From Bacteroidota bacterium (GTDB lineage Bacteria; Bacteroidota; Bacteroidia; NS11-12g; UBA9320): a stretch of 39,650 nucleotides of DNA. Shown piece after piece: positions 25,086 to 34,800 of this stretch (position 1 is the first letter of the stretch; the number at the start of each line of letters is the position of its first letter). The DNA is taken from positions 1 through 39,650 of the forward strand of contig JABIUV010000032.1 of the NCBI GenBank assembly GCA_018700895.1, given 5' to 3'. The notes under the pieces are model-generated. The model searched no databases and was not told the origin of the DNA. It saw only the letters and a list, made by a program, of their open reading frames with translations. A program made the translations under genes and the position numbers.

Positions 25086-26447
25086 ATGAGAAAAACATCA
25101 ATACTCGTACTCATACTTGCCAGCACATTTGCCAAGGCACAGCTGAGTCCAGCTATCACCTCTTGGCTACAAAACACAACCGAAACGGGAACCTACTACC
25201 CAAAAGGCAACACAACACTTACCGAAAATAACATCTTGGTAAACTGCCAAAAAGTAGAATACTCAGACGAATATGTGTACGTCACGGCTACGGGAATACC
25301 TGCGTATCCAACAGGGCCATTTTCTGACGGAAACCCGAGTAACGCCGAAAACCAAAGTGGTATATACCAAATCCCACTTAGCCCAACCAAAAACGAAGGA
25401 ACACCAGACGCAACCACAGGAAATAACATTGGGATTTTTATAAACGGTGTAGCTCTATTTGACTATAGAGATGGCGTAGCTTGGAACCCTACGACCAATG
25501 CTCTTTGCGGCGGACCGGGCAATCCTCCTTGTCCTGGCGGACCAGGTACCTTACAAGACTGGAACAGAGATGCCATCCCTGCAGAGATGGGCGGTTTTGA
25601 CTGTGCGAAAGGACACCCTGCCAAGGGCAACTATCATCACCACCAAAATCCATCCGCTTTCAAACTAGACAAAGATGTCTTATCTGACATTTGCAACCTG
25701 TATGATGCGGAAGGGTTGTATGCTATAGATGCAGAATCACATTCTCCGCTTATAGGATACGCGTATGATGGGTTTCCGATATACGGTGCTTATGGCTACG
25801 CCAAAAAAGATGGCTCCAGCGGTATCACACGCATAAAATCTGGCTATCATCTTAGAAACATAACAGCACGGACTACGCACGCAGATGGGAGTTCGGTAGA
25901 CGATGGCCCAGATGTGGGTGCCACTTACTTCTTAGGCTATTTCAGAGAAGATTATGAGTTTGTTGCTTCTACAGATGAAGATGTACTAGATGAGCACAAT
26001 GGCCGATTTTGTGTGACGCCTGAATATCCCGACGGCACGTATGCCTACTTCTGCACGGTAGATGAGAATTGGAATTCAGCTTATCCGTATGCCGTGGGTC
26101 CAACATTCTATGGTAGCAGAGAAGACAGGAAGGTAACTAGCGTAAATGAAACCACAACAGTATATACACCGAGTACTAATGCAGTAGATGTATTAGGTCA
26201 AGCAAGTATCCATATTTACCCAAATCCTGCAAGTGACTTAATCGCCATACAGCTAGGTGGACTTACCCGCTCTGAGGTAAAAATCACCTTGACAGATATG
26301 GATGGTAAAGAAATAAGTACCACCTCTATCCCAAAAGGCAGTACGATTGCATATTATGATGTACAAGCGGTATATGAAGGCACGTATATCCTACGCTTTG
26401 AGGATGGAGTAAGTACCATTACCAAAAAGGTTAGCATAAAACGATAG
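25086..26447 (+). CDS. YHYH-domain secreted protein with T9SS sorting domain
   Basis: This 453-residue protein has a signal peptide (about 1-19, ending AKAQ) and a YHYH-type domain. Its motif is KGNYHHHQNPSAF, followed by YAYDGFPIYGAYGYA and an FCVTPEYPDGTYAYF segment. A Pro/Gly/Cys loop (CGGPGNPPCPGGPG) precedes it. The C-terminus, from HIYPNPASD, is a type A T9SS domain, so the product goes to the cell surface. It follows the MbnH-like gene by 28 bases and ends at a terminator, so it is the last gene of the sigma-MbnP/MbnH operon. The YHYH domain has no settled function. The clustered His and the operon suggest metal or copper contact. Confidence 0.88.
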   Translation: MRKTSILVLILASTFAKAQLSPAITSWLQNTTETGTYYPKGNTTLTENNILVNCQKVEYSDEYVYVTATGIPAYPTGPFSDGNPSNAENQSGIYQIPLSPTKNEGTPDATTGNNIGIFINGVALFDYRDGVAWNPTTNALCGGPGNPPCPGGPGTLQDWNRDAIPAEMGGFDCAKGHPAKGNYHHHQNPSAFKLDKDVLSDICNLYDAEGLYAIDAESHSPLIGYAYDGFPIYGAYGYAKKDGSSGITRIKSGYHLRNITARTTHADGSSVDDGPDVGATYFLGYFREDYEFVASTDEDVLDEHNGRFCVTPEYPDGTYAYFCTVDENWNSAYPYAVGPTFYGSREDRKVTSVNETTTVYTPSTNAVDVLGQASIHIYPNPASDLIAIQLGGLTRSEVKITLTDMDGKEISTTSIPKGSTIAYYDVQAVYEGTYILRFEDGVSTITKKVSIKR

Positions 26448-26471
26448 ATTGGCTTTCGCATTTTGCTACGG

Positions 26472-26502
26472 AACCACTTTGCGTATGCGAGGTGGTTTTT
26501 TT
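26472..26502 (+). terminator. Terminator of the sigma-MbnP/MbnH-YHYH operon
   Basis: AACCACTT pairs with AGGTGGTT (one G-T wobble) around a TGCGTATGCG loop and is followed by a T-run. It lies 25 bases after the YHYH stop codon. Confidence 0.8.
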
Positions 26503-26508
26503 GTGGGT

Positions 26509-26516
26509 TATATTTG
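26509..26516 (+). promoter_or_regulatory. -7 box TATATTTG for the phosphatase-like gene
   Basis: This exact TAnnTTTG match comes directly after the terminator, with 11 bases before the GTG start at 26528. Confidence 0.55.
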
Positions 26517-26527
26517 TAGTACCATTA

Positions 26528-26869
26528 GTGAAAAGTAAACACACGCAGATCCTATTTGTATGCTCTGCGAATAAGGAACGTTCTAAAACAGCCGAAGACT
26601 ATTTTGCAGAAGGTTATCCAGATTTCGAATTTCGTTCTATTGGGACGAATCAAAAGATATGCAGTCAAGAAGGAACTTTCTATCTCAATGAGGAGCACCT
26701 CACTTGGGCAGATACCATCTATGCAATGGAACAAAAGCATAAGAAGGAAGTCTTACGTTTTTCTAAATCTGTGAGTAGCAAAAAAGTAAAAATGCTTAAT
26801 ATCCCTGACCATTTCACCTATTACCAAAAAGAATTGTTGGAGTTATTGGCGGAGAAGGTGGGGTTTTGA
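26528..26869 (+). CDS. Small LMW protein-tyrosine-phosphatase-like protein
   Basis: From the GTG at 26528 the product has 113 residues beginning MKSKHTQILFVCSANKERS. The P-loop CSANKERS follows the C-x5-R-S pattern of low-molecular-weight phosphatases (Cys12, Arg18), and TIYAMEQKHKKEV plus a late Asp (IPDHFTYY) fit the short Bacteroidota variant of the family. The upstream part of the frame overlaps the terminator and promoter, so the longer start is rejected. Its substrate is unknown. Three bases separate it from the next gene. Confidence 0.82.
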   Translation: MKSKHTQILFVCSANKERSKTAEDYFAEGYPDFEFRSIGTNQKICSQEGTFYLNEEHLTWADTIYAMEQKHKKEVLRFSKSVSSKKVKMLNIPDHFTYYQKELLELLAEKVGF

Positions 26870-26872
26870 ATT

Positions 26873-27307
26873 ATGTGTAATTTCAAGCTAAAGCTCTCTA
26901 TTGGTCAAGCAACATTTATAAAACTTGCTTGGCTTAGCTTTTTGGTAATTTATTTTTACAGTACTCTTTGGGGAGCTAGTCTCTATGGAGTTGGGTATAT
27001 GTGTTACTTACTTGAGAGTCTTAAAATTAACTCTAAGATCTTATATCCAATTATATCATATCTACTTTCTTTTATTGGACTCTATATGATTTTCAAGAAA
27101 AAAGTGTCTACGTTTTTAACATTAATCCTACAAGACCTAATCTTAGTCATACCCGCATTTCATTTTGCATTTCAACTCACTACGGATTTAGATATAGGAA
27201 TGGATAGCTTCGAAAGCGTTTATATTAGCCTTTTGCCTATGGCGTTTATTGTTATTGCCTTGATATCTTTCAACGACTATCTAAAAACGAGTCTAATAAG
27301 ACCCTAA
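26873..27307 (+). CDS. Small membrane protein of unknown function
   Basis: This is a 144-residue protein with four hydrophobic helices (about 14-36, 53-72, 80-100 and 113-133) and few charges. I recognise no family. It lies three bases after the phosphatase-like gene, so the two are probably co-transcribed. Its end overlaps the convergent queE gene by four bases. It seems richer in AT and in common Lys/Ile/Leu codons than its neighbours. Confidence 0.7.
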   Translation: MCNFKLKLSIGQATFIKLAWLSFLVIYFYSTLWGASLYGVGYMCYLLESLKINSKILYPIISYLLSFIGLYMIFKKKVSTFLTLILQDLILVIPAFHFAFQLTTDLDIGMDSFESVYISLLPMAFIVIALISFNDYLKTSLIRP

Positions 27308-27903
27308 TCCACCCCCAAGTACTTATGCGTCTGCAGACTCACAAACCAATTGGGATGTTGGAGCACATAGTCAAAAATGATTTTCTCGGTCACTTCACGC
27401 TTGTCCCACTCGGGTTGCAGGTACAGTTTGCAGGTGTCTGGTACCATTTTTTGGTGTTCTTCAGCCCATGCAATATCACTTTTATTAAAAACGACCACCT
27501 TAAGCTCGTCCGCTTGTATAGCAGCTGATGCTATTGGTGCTTTAAATTTCTTTGGCGAGAAGGTCACCCAATCAAAATGTCCTACTAGCTCATACGCTCC
27601 ACTCGTTTCTATGTGTACTCTGAATCCTTCTTTTTTGAATGCCTCTGTAATTAGCGTAAGGTCATACATAGCTGGTTCGCCACCCGTGAGTATCAATATT
27701 CTACTCGGATGTTTTAGGGCTTCAGTAAGCAAAAAGTCGATTGATTTTTTAGGATGTTTATCGGCATCCCAACTATCTTTCACATCACACCACACACAAC
27801 CCACATCACACCCACCTAAGCGAGTGAAAAAAGCCGGTTGCCCAGCATATACTCCTTCTCCTTGTATGGAGTAGAAGTATTCCATCACTGGAAATTCCGT
27901 CAT
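27304..27903 (-). CDS. queE: 7-carboxy-7-deazaguanine synthase
   Basis: The ATG at 27903 gives 199 residues beginning MTEFPVMEYFYSIQGEG. The radical SAM cluster is GGCDVGCVWC, the CX3CX2C form at Cys32, 36 and 39. VKDSWD and TGGEPAMYDL follow, the latter being the SAM-binding GGE motif. QueE converts carboxy-tetrahydropterin to 7-carboxy-7-deazaguanine for queuosine in tRNA. The frame is open upstream, but that part overlaps folD and is not conserved. The start overlaps the folD stop by four bases (ATGA), so the genes are translationally coupled. No other queuosine gene is in the window. Confidence 0.93.
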   Translation of the reverse strand: MTEFPVMEYFYSIQGEGVYAGQPAFFTRLGGCDVGCVWCDVKDSWDADKHPKKSIDFLLTEALKHPSRILILTGGEPAMYDLTLITEAFKKEGFRVHIETSGAYELVGHFDWVTFSPKKFKAPIASAAIQADELKVVVFNKSDIAWAEEHQKMVPDTCKLYLQPEWDKREVTEKIIFDYVLQHPNWFVSLQTHKYLGVD

Positions 27904-28775
27904 AGATTTAGTTTCTTTTTGTAACTCTTGAGTGTATTGTGAAGTAAGCCATAACGAGTCATAGGCCCTACTCCTCCGGGCACTGGAGTAATAGCACCAC
28001 ACTTTTCTTTTACAGTCTCATATTCCACATCACCTTTTAGCAGGTAGCCTCGTTTATTATCCGCATCTACGCGAGTTATTCCTACATCTATAATAGTAGC
28101 TCCTTCTTTTACCATATCAGGTTTTAAGAATTCCGGTATTCCTACTGCCACTATCACGATATCAGCATTACGGGTATATGTCCCTACATCTGGCGTATGT
28201 CTGTGGCATACTGTTACGGTGGCATCTCTACCACTTTGACTCATCAGTATACTCATAGGGCGACCAACTATATTGCTTCGTCCTATTACTACACAGTGTT
28301 TACCTTTGGTTTCCACACCGTATTCTTCTAGCATCATGATAACCCCAAAAGGTGTTGCACTTATGTACGTATCCTCATTGATGGAAAGCTTACCAACGTT
28401 TAATGTATGAAACCCATCCACATCTATATCTGGGTCGATAGATTCGATGATTTTGGTAGCGTTAATATGTTTAGGAACTGGGAGTTGTACAATTAGTCCG
28501 TCTATTTGCTCATTTTTATTGATGGTGTTTATCAAGTCTAGAAGTGATTCTTCTGAGGTATCAGCACTTCGTTTGTACACACTAGACTCAAAACCTACAT
28601 ACTCACAATCTTTCTCTTTACTATTGACATAAGTCTGACTAGCACCGTCTTCCCCTACCAAAATAGCTGCCAAATGAGGTGCTCTATGCCCTGCTGCTCG
28701 CAGTTGAGTTACTTCATCTTTCACCTTACCTCTTAGTTGCCGTGCAAGTGCCTTCCCATCAAGTATTGTTGTCAT
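27900..28775 (-). CDS. folD: Methylenetetrahydrofolate dehydrogenase/cyclohydrolase
   Basis: This 291-residue enzyme matches FolD. It has the active-site segment YVNSKEKDCEYVG with the catalytic Lys, GLIVQLPVPKHIN, CVVIGRSNIVGRPMS (nucleotide-binding) and the C-terminal PVPGGVGPMT. It interconverts methylene-, methenyl- and formyl-tetrahydrofolate in the cytosol. A TATTTTTG box with seven bases before the ATG (28783-28790) is its promoter. It is followed by queE with a four-base overlap. Confidence 0.96.
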   Translation of the reverse strand: MTTILDGKALARQLRGKVKDEVTQLRAAGHRAPHLAAILVGEDGASQTYVNSKEKDCEYVGFESSVYKRSADTSEESLLDLINTINKNEQIDGLIVQLPVPKHINATKIIESIDPDIDVDGFHTLNVGKLSINEDTYISATPFGVIMMLEEYGVETKGKHCVVIGRSNIVGRPMSILMSQSGRDATVTVCHRHTPDVGTYTRNADIVIVAVGIPEFLKPDMVKEGATIIDVGITRVDADNKRGYLLKGDVEYETVKEKCGAITPVPGGVGPMTRYGLLHNTLKSYKKKLNL

Positions 28776-28782
28776 GAGCCGT

Positions 28783-28790
28783 CAAAAATA
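28783..28790 (-). promoter_or_regulatory. -7 box TATTTTTG for folD-queE
   Basis: This is an exact TAnnTTTG match on the minus strand, seven bases before the folD ATG at 28775. The octamer and spacing are the same as for hmgA and the 35600 gene. Confidence 0.6.
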
Positions 28791-28835
28791 GGACATAATA
28801 TCCCCACAGAGAAGCGATGCAAATAACTTTCGGTG

Positions 28836-28843
28836 TATTTTTG
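28836..28843 (+). promoter_or_regulatory. -7 box TATTTTTG for the lipoprotein-subtilase operon
   Basis: This is an exact TAnnTTTG match 13 bases before the ATG at 28857. It is divergent from the folD promoter 45 bases away. Confidence 0.55.
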
Positions 28844-28856
28844 CGATTATCAGCAT

Positions 28857-29555
28857 ATGCGAATATTTACAATTGTACTACTCTTAGCCTTTGTCACTTT
28901 CGGATGCAAAAAAAATGAGGTAGCCCCAAATAATAGCACCTCATATGATTACTACCCCATTGATGTAGGTCACAACTGGATTTACCTAGTAGACAGCATC
29001 GTATTACATGGTAACGAAACACAGAAGCCTGACACTTTCTCCTACCATGTAAAAATTACAATTGACACAACTTTCCTAGGAGCAGATGGAATTACAAACT
29101 ATAAAGTCACTAAAAGTATTCAACGGTCTAATCAAAGTGAGTTCATATTTGGCTCTAACTTTTCCGTACAAAAGAACAGTGCTGGAGTTACTCATAATAT
29201 ACAAGACAGGCGTTTACCCATCCTTACATTCCCAATAATTGAGAATAAAGAATGGAACGGAAACTTATATACTGAGAAGGATGAGTGGAACATATATATT
29301 AGAAGCACACAAGAATTGGAGTGTTACTATACAAACTCGCACGAAGAATTTACACATAATAGTACAACATATGATAGCACATGTACCGTAGTGAGATTCA
29401 AAGAGAGTAACATCGTAAATGAGAGACAATCATTAGAAGTATATGCCAACCATATTGGCCTTGTTTATAAGCGTTTCGAAAACCAAGAAAACAGACACAC
29501 TGACGACCCAAAGGGTTGCATTTACACTTACAGCTTACTATCCTTTGAAAAATAA
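28857..29555 (+). CDS. Lipoprotein of unknown function (tandem paralog 1)
   Basis: The ATG at 28857 gives 232 residues with a lipoprotein signal MRIFTIVLLLAFVTFGCKK (Cys17). An upstream ATG at 28833 in the same frame lies before the promoter box and is rejected. The mature part is beta-rich: YYPIDVGHNWIYLVDS near the N-terminus, FPIIENKEWNGN in the middle and ANHIGLVYKRF near the end. The next protein has the same three landmarks, so they look like diverged tandem duplicates. I cannot assign a family. Its stop overlaps the next start by 11 bases. Confidence 0.82.
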   Translation: MRIFTIVLLLAFVTFGCKKNEVAPNNSTSYDYYPIDVGHNWIYLVDSIVLHGNETQKPDTFSYHVKITIDTTFLGADGITNYKVTKSIQRSNQSEFIFGSNFSVQKNSAGVTHNIQDRRLPILTFPIIENKEWNGNLYTEKDEWNIYIRSTQELECYYTNSHEEFTHNSTTYDSTCTVVRFKESNIVNERQSLEVYANHIGLVYKRFENQENRHTDDPKGCIYTYSLLSFEK

Positions 29556-30204
29556 GCTCGCCATATTATTTATTTTCCTCTCACTTGTGAGTTGCACGCG
29601 GGTAAAAGATGCCCCTGCCGAACAAGCTTCTTATCTTCCACTTAGTATTGGTCAATATTCTGTTTTCCAAGTGCGAGAACTCATCCACAATGATTTTCTG
29701 GAACGTACTGACACCTTAGATTGTCTTCTCCGCGAAACGGTAATAGACACCCTGCGTGATAACGCTAACAATTTACTATATAAAATAAGCAGAGAACAAA
29801 GCTCAGATTCTGGCTTCTCTTGGGATGCTCTCAGCTTTGCTTATGATTACATTAACACTGATTTAGCAGCCCGTTTAGTAGATGATAAACGATATATTTT
29901 GCATAGCTTTCCATTGACGGAACGTAAAACGTGGGATGTGAATGAACTCAATATTTTGGAGACTAAAACTGCCCACTACTGCGACATAGATCAATCGCAC
30001 ACTCTTGCATCTGAAAATTATGCCCAATCGCTAAGAGTGGACCTAGGCAATGACGTTGACCCATTTTTTCAAAAGATAGAGGAAGAGTATTATGCCCGAG
30101 GCGTAGGACTCATAGAACGAACCATCATTAATGTTGAAACACAACCTAACAAATACAAAAAAGGCAATGAACTCATACAAACTCTGCTTATTACTAATCG
30201 CTAG
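29545..30204 (+). CDS. Lipoprotein of unknown function (tandem paralog 2, TTG start)
   Basis: The TTG at 29545 gives 219 residues with signal MKNKLAILFIFLSLVSC (Cys17). The ATG at 29443 would place 34 residues before the signal, so it is unlikely. YLPLSIGQYSVFQV, SFPLTERKTWDVN and GVGLIERTI parallel landmarks of the previous protein. The gene overlaps that one by 11 bases and the subtilase by 38 bases, so all three are coupled. Function is unknown. Possible roles include surface proteins that work with, or are cut by, the protease. Confidence 0.8.
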   Translation: MKNKLAILFIFLSLVSCTRVKDAPAEQASYLPLSIGQYSVFQVRELIHNDFLERTDTLDCLLRETVIDTLRDNANNLLYKISREQSSDSGFSWDALSFAYDYINTDLAARLVDDKRYILHSFPLTERKTWDVNELNILETKTAHYCDIDQSHTLASENYAQSLRVDLGNDVDPFFQKIEEEYYARGVGLIERTIINVETQPNKYKKGNELIQTLLITNR

Positions 30205-31852
30205 TCTAGCATCGAGCACCTCGTTATTCGCTCAATCACGGACCTACATCATTAAATTTGGAGACAAGCCCCCTACCCCCTCAGCCGAAAGCACGTTGAG
30301 TAAAAAGAGCTTAGAACGCCGAGCAAAATTTAAGATCGCCCTCAACACAGAAGATCTACCCGTAAACAAGGACTACGTAGCAGCCATTTCGGGGATAGGT
30401 GGCATAAGTATGCGCTACAGCCTCAAATGGCAAAATGCCGTGGTAGTAAATGCGACAAGTCATGCTATAGATTCCGCCAAAACATTATCATTCGTAAAGT
30501 CGACAGCTTACGTAGGACGATCTAAACCAAACTATGCACCCGAAAAGGCACAATTTGTATCCCCAGTTGTCAAATTAAAGGAGAGTACTATGAACACAGC
30601 ACAGCTAACTGCGGTAGACTATGGTGCCTCATACTTTCAAAATCAACAGATAGAAATAGATCATTTACACCAAGCGGGTTTTGATGGGGCGGGTGTTACA
30701 GTGGCGGTATTAGACGCTGGTTTTAATTCCATTCATAAAATTCCATCATTTCAGAAACATCAGGCCAATGGACTGCTAACCTTTGGATATGACATAGCCG
30801 GATTAGATAATGAACTTAACATACAAGATAATCACGGTACAGCAGTAAGCTCGTGTATTGGCGGATATGATTTGGGCAACTATATAGGCAGTGCTCCTAA
30901 GGCACATCTTGTGCTTTTCCGAACAGAATTTGCCGATACGGAGTATCCCATAGAAGAATTAAATTGGTGTAAAGCAGCTGAATTAGCCGATAGCATTGGC
31001 GTCGATATGCTCACCTCATCACTGGGTTACAATCAGTATGATGACAAAGCACTGAGTTACACCCATACCGACTTAGATGGCAAAACATCATACATAAGCC
31101 AGGCGGCTCGTACTGCAACTCAAAAAGGAATCATTGTGCTAAACAGTGCAGGAAATTCGGGAAATAATAAGTGGCGTAAAATAGGTACCCCAGCCGATGC
31201 TAGCGAAGTCCTTTCGGTAGGTGCAGTAAACAAAGTAGGCAGACCGGGCAGATTCACTAGCCAAGGATATAATGCATTAGGACAAGTGAAGCCCGACATT
31301 TCGGCCTTGGGTGTACTGGCTACAGTAGCAAGTCCAAGCGGTGCTTACTACCAAGGCAATGGCACGAGTTATAGCACCCCTATAGCCGCAGGAGGAGTAG
31401 CGTGTTTGATACAGGCTTTCCCAAACATACACCCAGATACCATCAAAAATGCGATACGACTTACGGCCACTAAAAGCATAATGCCAGATTCATTTGTTGG
31501 ATATGGTATAGTACAATACTACACGGCTTATCGCTACTTATCCCAAAGAAGCCAGTCAGATGCAAAAGCAGAAATACTAAGCCAATCAGACACTTTTATA
31601 AATATATATACGGCTAATGCTACAGAATTATCTTATGACTTATATCGACATAAGAAGTTACTCTGGATATTCCCATCTAAGAAAAAAGTAATCAGCAGCA
31701 CAATAACGTGCTGCAATCGTTTTCTGCGTATAAACTTACGTGATAGCAGAATTAAATGCAATGAAAAGTTCAGCCTAAAGGTAACTTTAAATTCTTCTGG
31801 CGGTACCCAAACACTCAGCTCAACTGGCAAAGTAGGCTGCACTGCTGAATAG
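30167..31852 (+). CDS. Subtilase-family (S8) serine protease
   Basis: The ATG at 30167 gives 561 residues with a signal peptide ending SLFAQ. A propeptide-like region (RTYIIKFGDKPPTP, LERRAKFKIAL) is typical of Bacteroidota S8 proteases. The catalytic triad is Asp183 (VAVLDAGFN), His223 (DNHGTAVSS) and Ser401 (GNGTSYSTPIAAGG), with the oxyanion Asn in LNSAGNSGN. It should be active outside the cytoplasm. After the catalytic domain about 90 residues form a Cys-containing tail (STITCCNRF, KCNEKF, KVGCTAE) without the YPNP-type T9SS domain often seen in these enzymes. It overlaps the upstream lipoprotein gene by 38 bases. Confidence 0.92.
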   Translation: MNSYKLCLLLIASLASSTSLFAQSRTYIIKFGDKPPTPSAESTLSKKSLERRAKFKIALNTEDLPVNKDYVAAISGIGGISMRYSLKWQNAVVVNATSHAIDSAKTLSFVKSTAYVGRSKPNYAPEKAQFVSPVVKLKESTMNTAQLTAVDYGASYFQNQQIEIDHLHQAGFDGAGVTVAVLDAGFNSIHKIPSFQKHQANGLLTFGYDIAGLDNELNIQDNHGTAVSSCIGGYDLGNYIGSAPKAHLVLFRTEFADTEYPIEELNWCKAAELADSIGVDMLTSSLGYNQYDDKALSYTHTDLDGKTSYISQAARTATQKGIIVLNSAGNSGNNKWRKIGTPADASEVLSVGAVNKVGRPGRFTSQGYNALGQVKPDISALGVLATVASPSGAYYQGNGTSYSTPIAAGGVACLIQAFPNIHPDTIKNAIRLTATKSIMPDSFVGYGIVQYYTAYRYLSQRSQSDAKAEILSQSDTFINIYTANATELSYDLYRHKKLLWIFPSKKKVISSTITCCNRFLRINLRDSRIKCNEKFSLKVTLNSSGGTQTLSSTGKVGCTAE

Positions 31853-31883
31853 CCCAATCAGAAAACGCTTATTCGTTCATTTC

Positions 31884-34800
31884 CTATTCGTTTACCACGG
31901 ATTTTGAAATGACTCCCCCATCGGTAACAATGCCCAAGAAATAGTTCCCCTTAGCAAGTCCTCTGAGCGGTACAGCCATTATCATTTTATTTATACCTGT
32001 TGCCTTCCAAACCTCTACTCCCATGGAGTTAGTTAATGAAACATTTTGTATGGGCTCTTGTGAATCAATTTCAATAAAATCAGATGACGGATTGGGATAG
32101 ACCGAAACGGTCGCATTTAAAACATTATCTGCACTCAATCCCTGCACAAAGTTAAAGGTAGTAATAATCGTATCGTTTTTCAGGATTTGATCGTCTAGGT
32201 TATCTACATTAAACTCTGCCGTAGCTTGAGACACATTAGGGTAACTCAGCGAACTATCAAACTCCACTAATGCACGATCACCCGCAGCCAAATCAATGGT
32301 TTTTCTATCACGATATATGGTAATCAAACCTACTTTTACATCACAAAGAACCTCTACGCCCACTAAGTCACTTAGTCCTTCATTTTTGAAATAAGCCATT
32401 GGCTTATAGATTGACTTTTTATAAATATTCTCTCCATTGAGTGGTGCGAGTACTTCATCTACGGCTAAGTCTCTCCTTACAGCTATGACGAAGGTGGTAG
32501 ACAACACATTATTAGCAGCATTATCATCTGTCGTAACCAGTCTGCTCGTGAATGTATAATTCCCGCCCACATTCCAAGACCAGACGGTTGTAGCCGAAAC
32601 ATCGAGCAACTCATTCGGATTAATCTGATTTACAAAGATGGTATCTCTGTGTATTTCAGCTCCTACCGCTTTGGTCATTGTTACTGCTATTCGTATATCA
32701 AACAAGGTATCGAGTCCCAGATTTTGGATGCGGAGACTGGGCACTGTTTCTTCTGATAACTCTAGTGTATCTATAGGCGAGTTATGCTGCAGTACGGATA
32801 AATCCCTCTGGTAGCGAGTTATGTAAGTACTTCTTAAAGTATCCGTCTGAGAACGTTCAGTCTCATCTGCCCAATCATTGGTTACAGTGACATAATAATC
32901 TCCCAAGGTTATAAAATCCAAGGTGTTGTACAAAAAGGTATCTCTTTCACCACTGGACAGATTCACATTTATCACGTCGGTGTAAACCGCAGTTGCCGTA
33001 TTATCTTCTATGCGAATAGTAACTGGAGCACCAACAGCATCATTGAGCCCAGAATTCTGAATTACTACCTCACAGGGTGTTGACGGCGTGCCGATTGGTA
33101 TTATTCCTTTAGGATGAAGTATTTCTATCAATTTCAAATCATTATCTGCCGAAACACGGAAGGTTGTTATCATCGTGTCATTGCTTCTCAACTGGTCATC
33201 AGCGATATAAACAATAGCTCTGAAGGTATAATCTCCAAACGAATCTAGTAAAAACGGATCGAACAAGACCTGCTTAATGCTGAAAAACGGGATAGCCTTA
33301 TGCAGCGAGTCGTAATATATCCTAGCACCGTCTTCTGTAAAAATCGCAACTTCTAGTACGACTGAATCTTGATCATTTCTCCCATCGTTTAGAAGATTCA
33401 CAAAAGGTGTTATGGTTGTATTCTTAGCATAATTAGCCCCTTCGCTAGGCTCAGATATACTGGTTATCAGTACATCATCTCTTTTCACACCTACTATAGG
33501 ATAAGCAAAGGCGGTATCATTGATAGGGAAACTATCTATTGCCAACTGCGTATAAGCTCTCATAGTATACTCCCCATTGAGTGGGAGGTAAAGCGTATCA
33601 AAAGCGACGATTTGCGTAGTGCGAGCTCCGAGGTTGTAATTTTTAGTCTGTGAATGCACGATTTGATTGCCACTGTTTAATAAGTCTACCGTAACAGGTA
33701 AATCTACGTGAGACCTCACACCATAATTGGCCAATCTTATTGCCGGTTGAATAGGGTCTCTGTTAATATCAAAAGATTCACCATTCTGTGGTGAAAAAAT
33801 CTGATCTACAGCTACATCGTAGTCCTTTATAAAATAGAATTCTATCTCTGATTGGTTGTTATCTAAAACACTATCTAGTCCGAGTAACGTGGTAACTCTA
33901 AATCGATAATTGCCCAATCTGAACCTCGATATTTTACCAAAATCAACCACAGCAGTATCTCCCGCTAGTATGCTTACCAACTGCTCTTTCGTTGTTTCTA
34001 ATCTATTAAACTGATTATAAAGCTGGCCTCGCACTAAGAAATTGCCCTGATTCTGATACCCATAGTTAATCACACGAGCAATTAAGCTCACCGAATCGCT
34101 AGGACTGTATTGTATACTATCTCCTTGTTGTGGTGATATGAAATCAAGCACGGCAACATCATTGGCTACCTGTAAGCGTGGACGTATATTAAAATTGAAG
34201 TTGAAACCTGGGTCAAAATTTACCCAAGAGGTATCTCCTGCGGGTGCAGCAAAATAGAAGGTATGCGGTCTAACTGGGGATTCTTCTTGGAAGGTAAATG
34301 AAACATTGTCGCCACTCGTTTGCCTTATCCCAACAAAATAGCCACCACTCACAGCAATACGTGGAAGTACTGGCATAATAAAAGTCCCATTGATAGCCAT
34401 ACTAGTATCTGAAACAAATAGCTCCGTTCCCGGTAGTCCATTCACTCCATCATCGTCCCATACCAACAGCTGAAATGGTTCTCCTGCTTGGTTAAAATCT
34501 ACCTTAATCTGATTGATGTAAGATGTACCTCCCACATAAAACTTAGCTACAAAATCACCCGTACTACCATTGAAACCAATGCCCCCGCTGGAGCCTGCAA
34601 AGGGATCATTATGTGAGTAGCGATTATAATTCACTGTGCGGTCTTTGGTCAAGCTATCATTATCTGCGTTAGCATCCGAAGCTACCTTTACGACAAGGGT
34701 TTCTGTGCCTAAATTAACAGGTTCGTAGTTCGGAAAAATCACCATTTGACTCGCGTAAGGGGCTAATGCTGTTACTATCAGACTGTCTCGATAAGAATTT

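Noticed and set aside
26492-26527. Upstream GTG start for the phosphatase-like gene
   Set aside because: It lies in the terminator stem and before the TATATTTG box. The conserved P-loop N-terminus fits the GTG at 26528.
27904-28002. Longer N-terminus of queE
   Set aside because: It is entirely inside folD, and the QueE family starts at the MTEFPVMEYFYSIQGEG segment.
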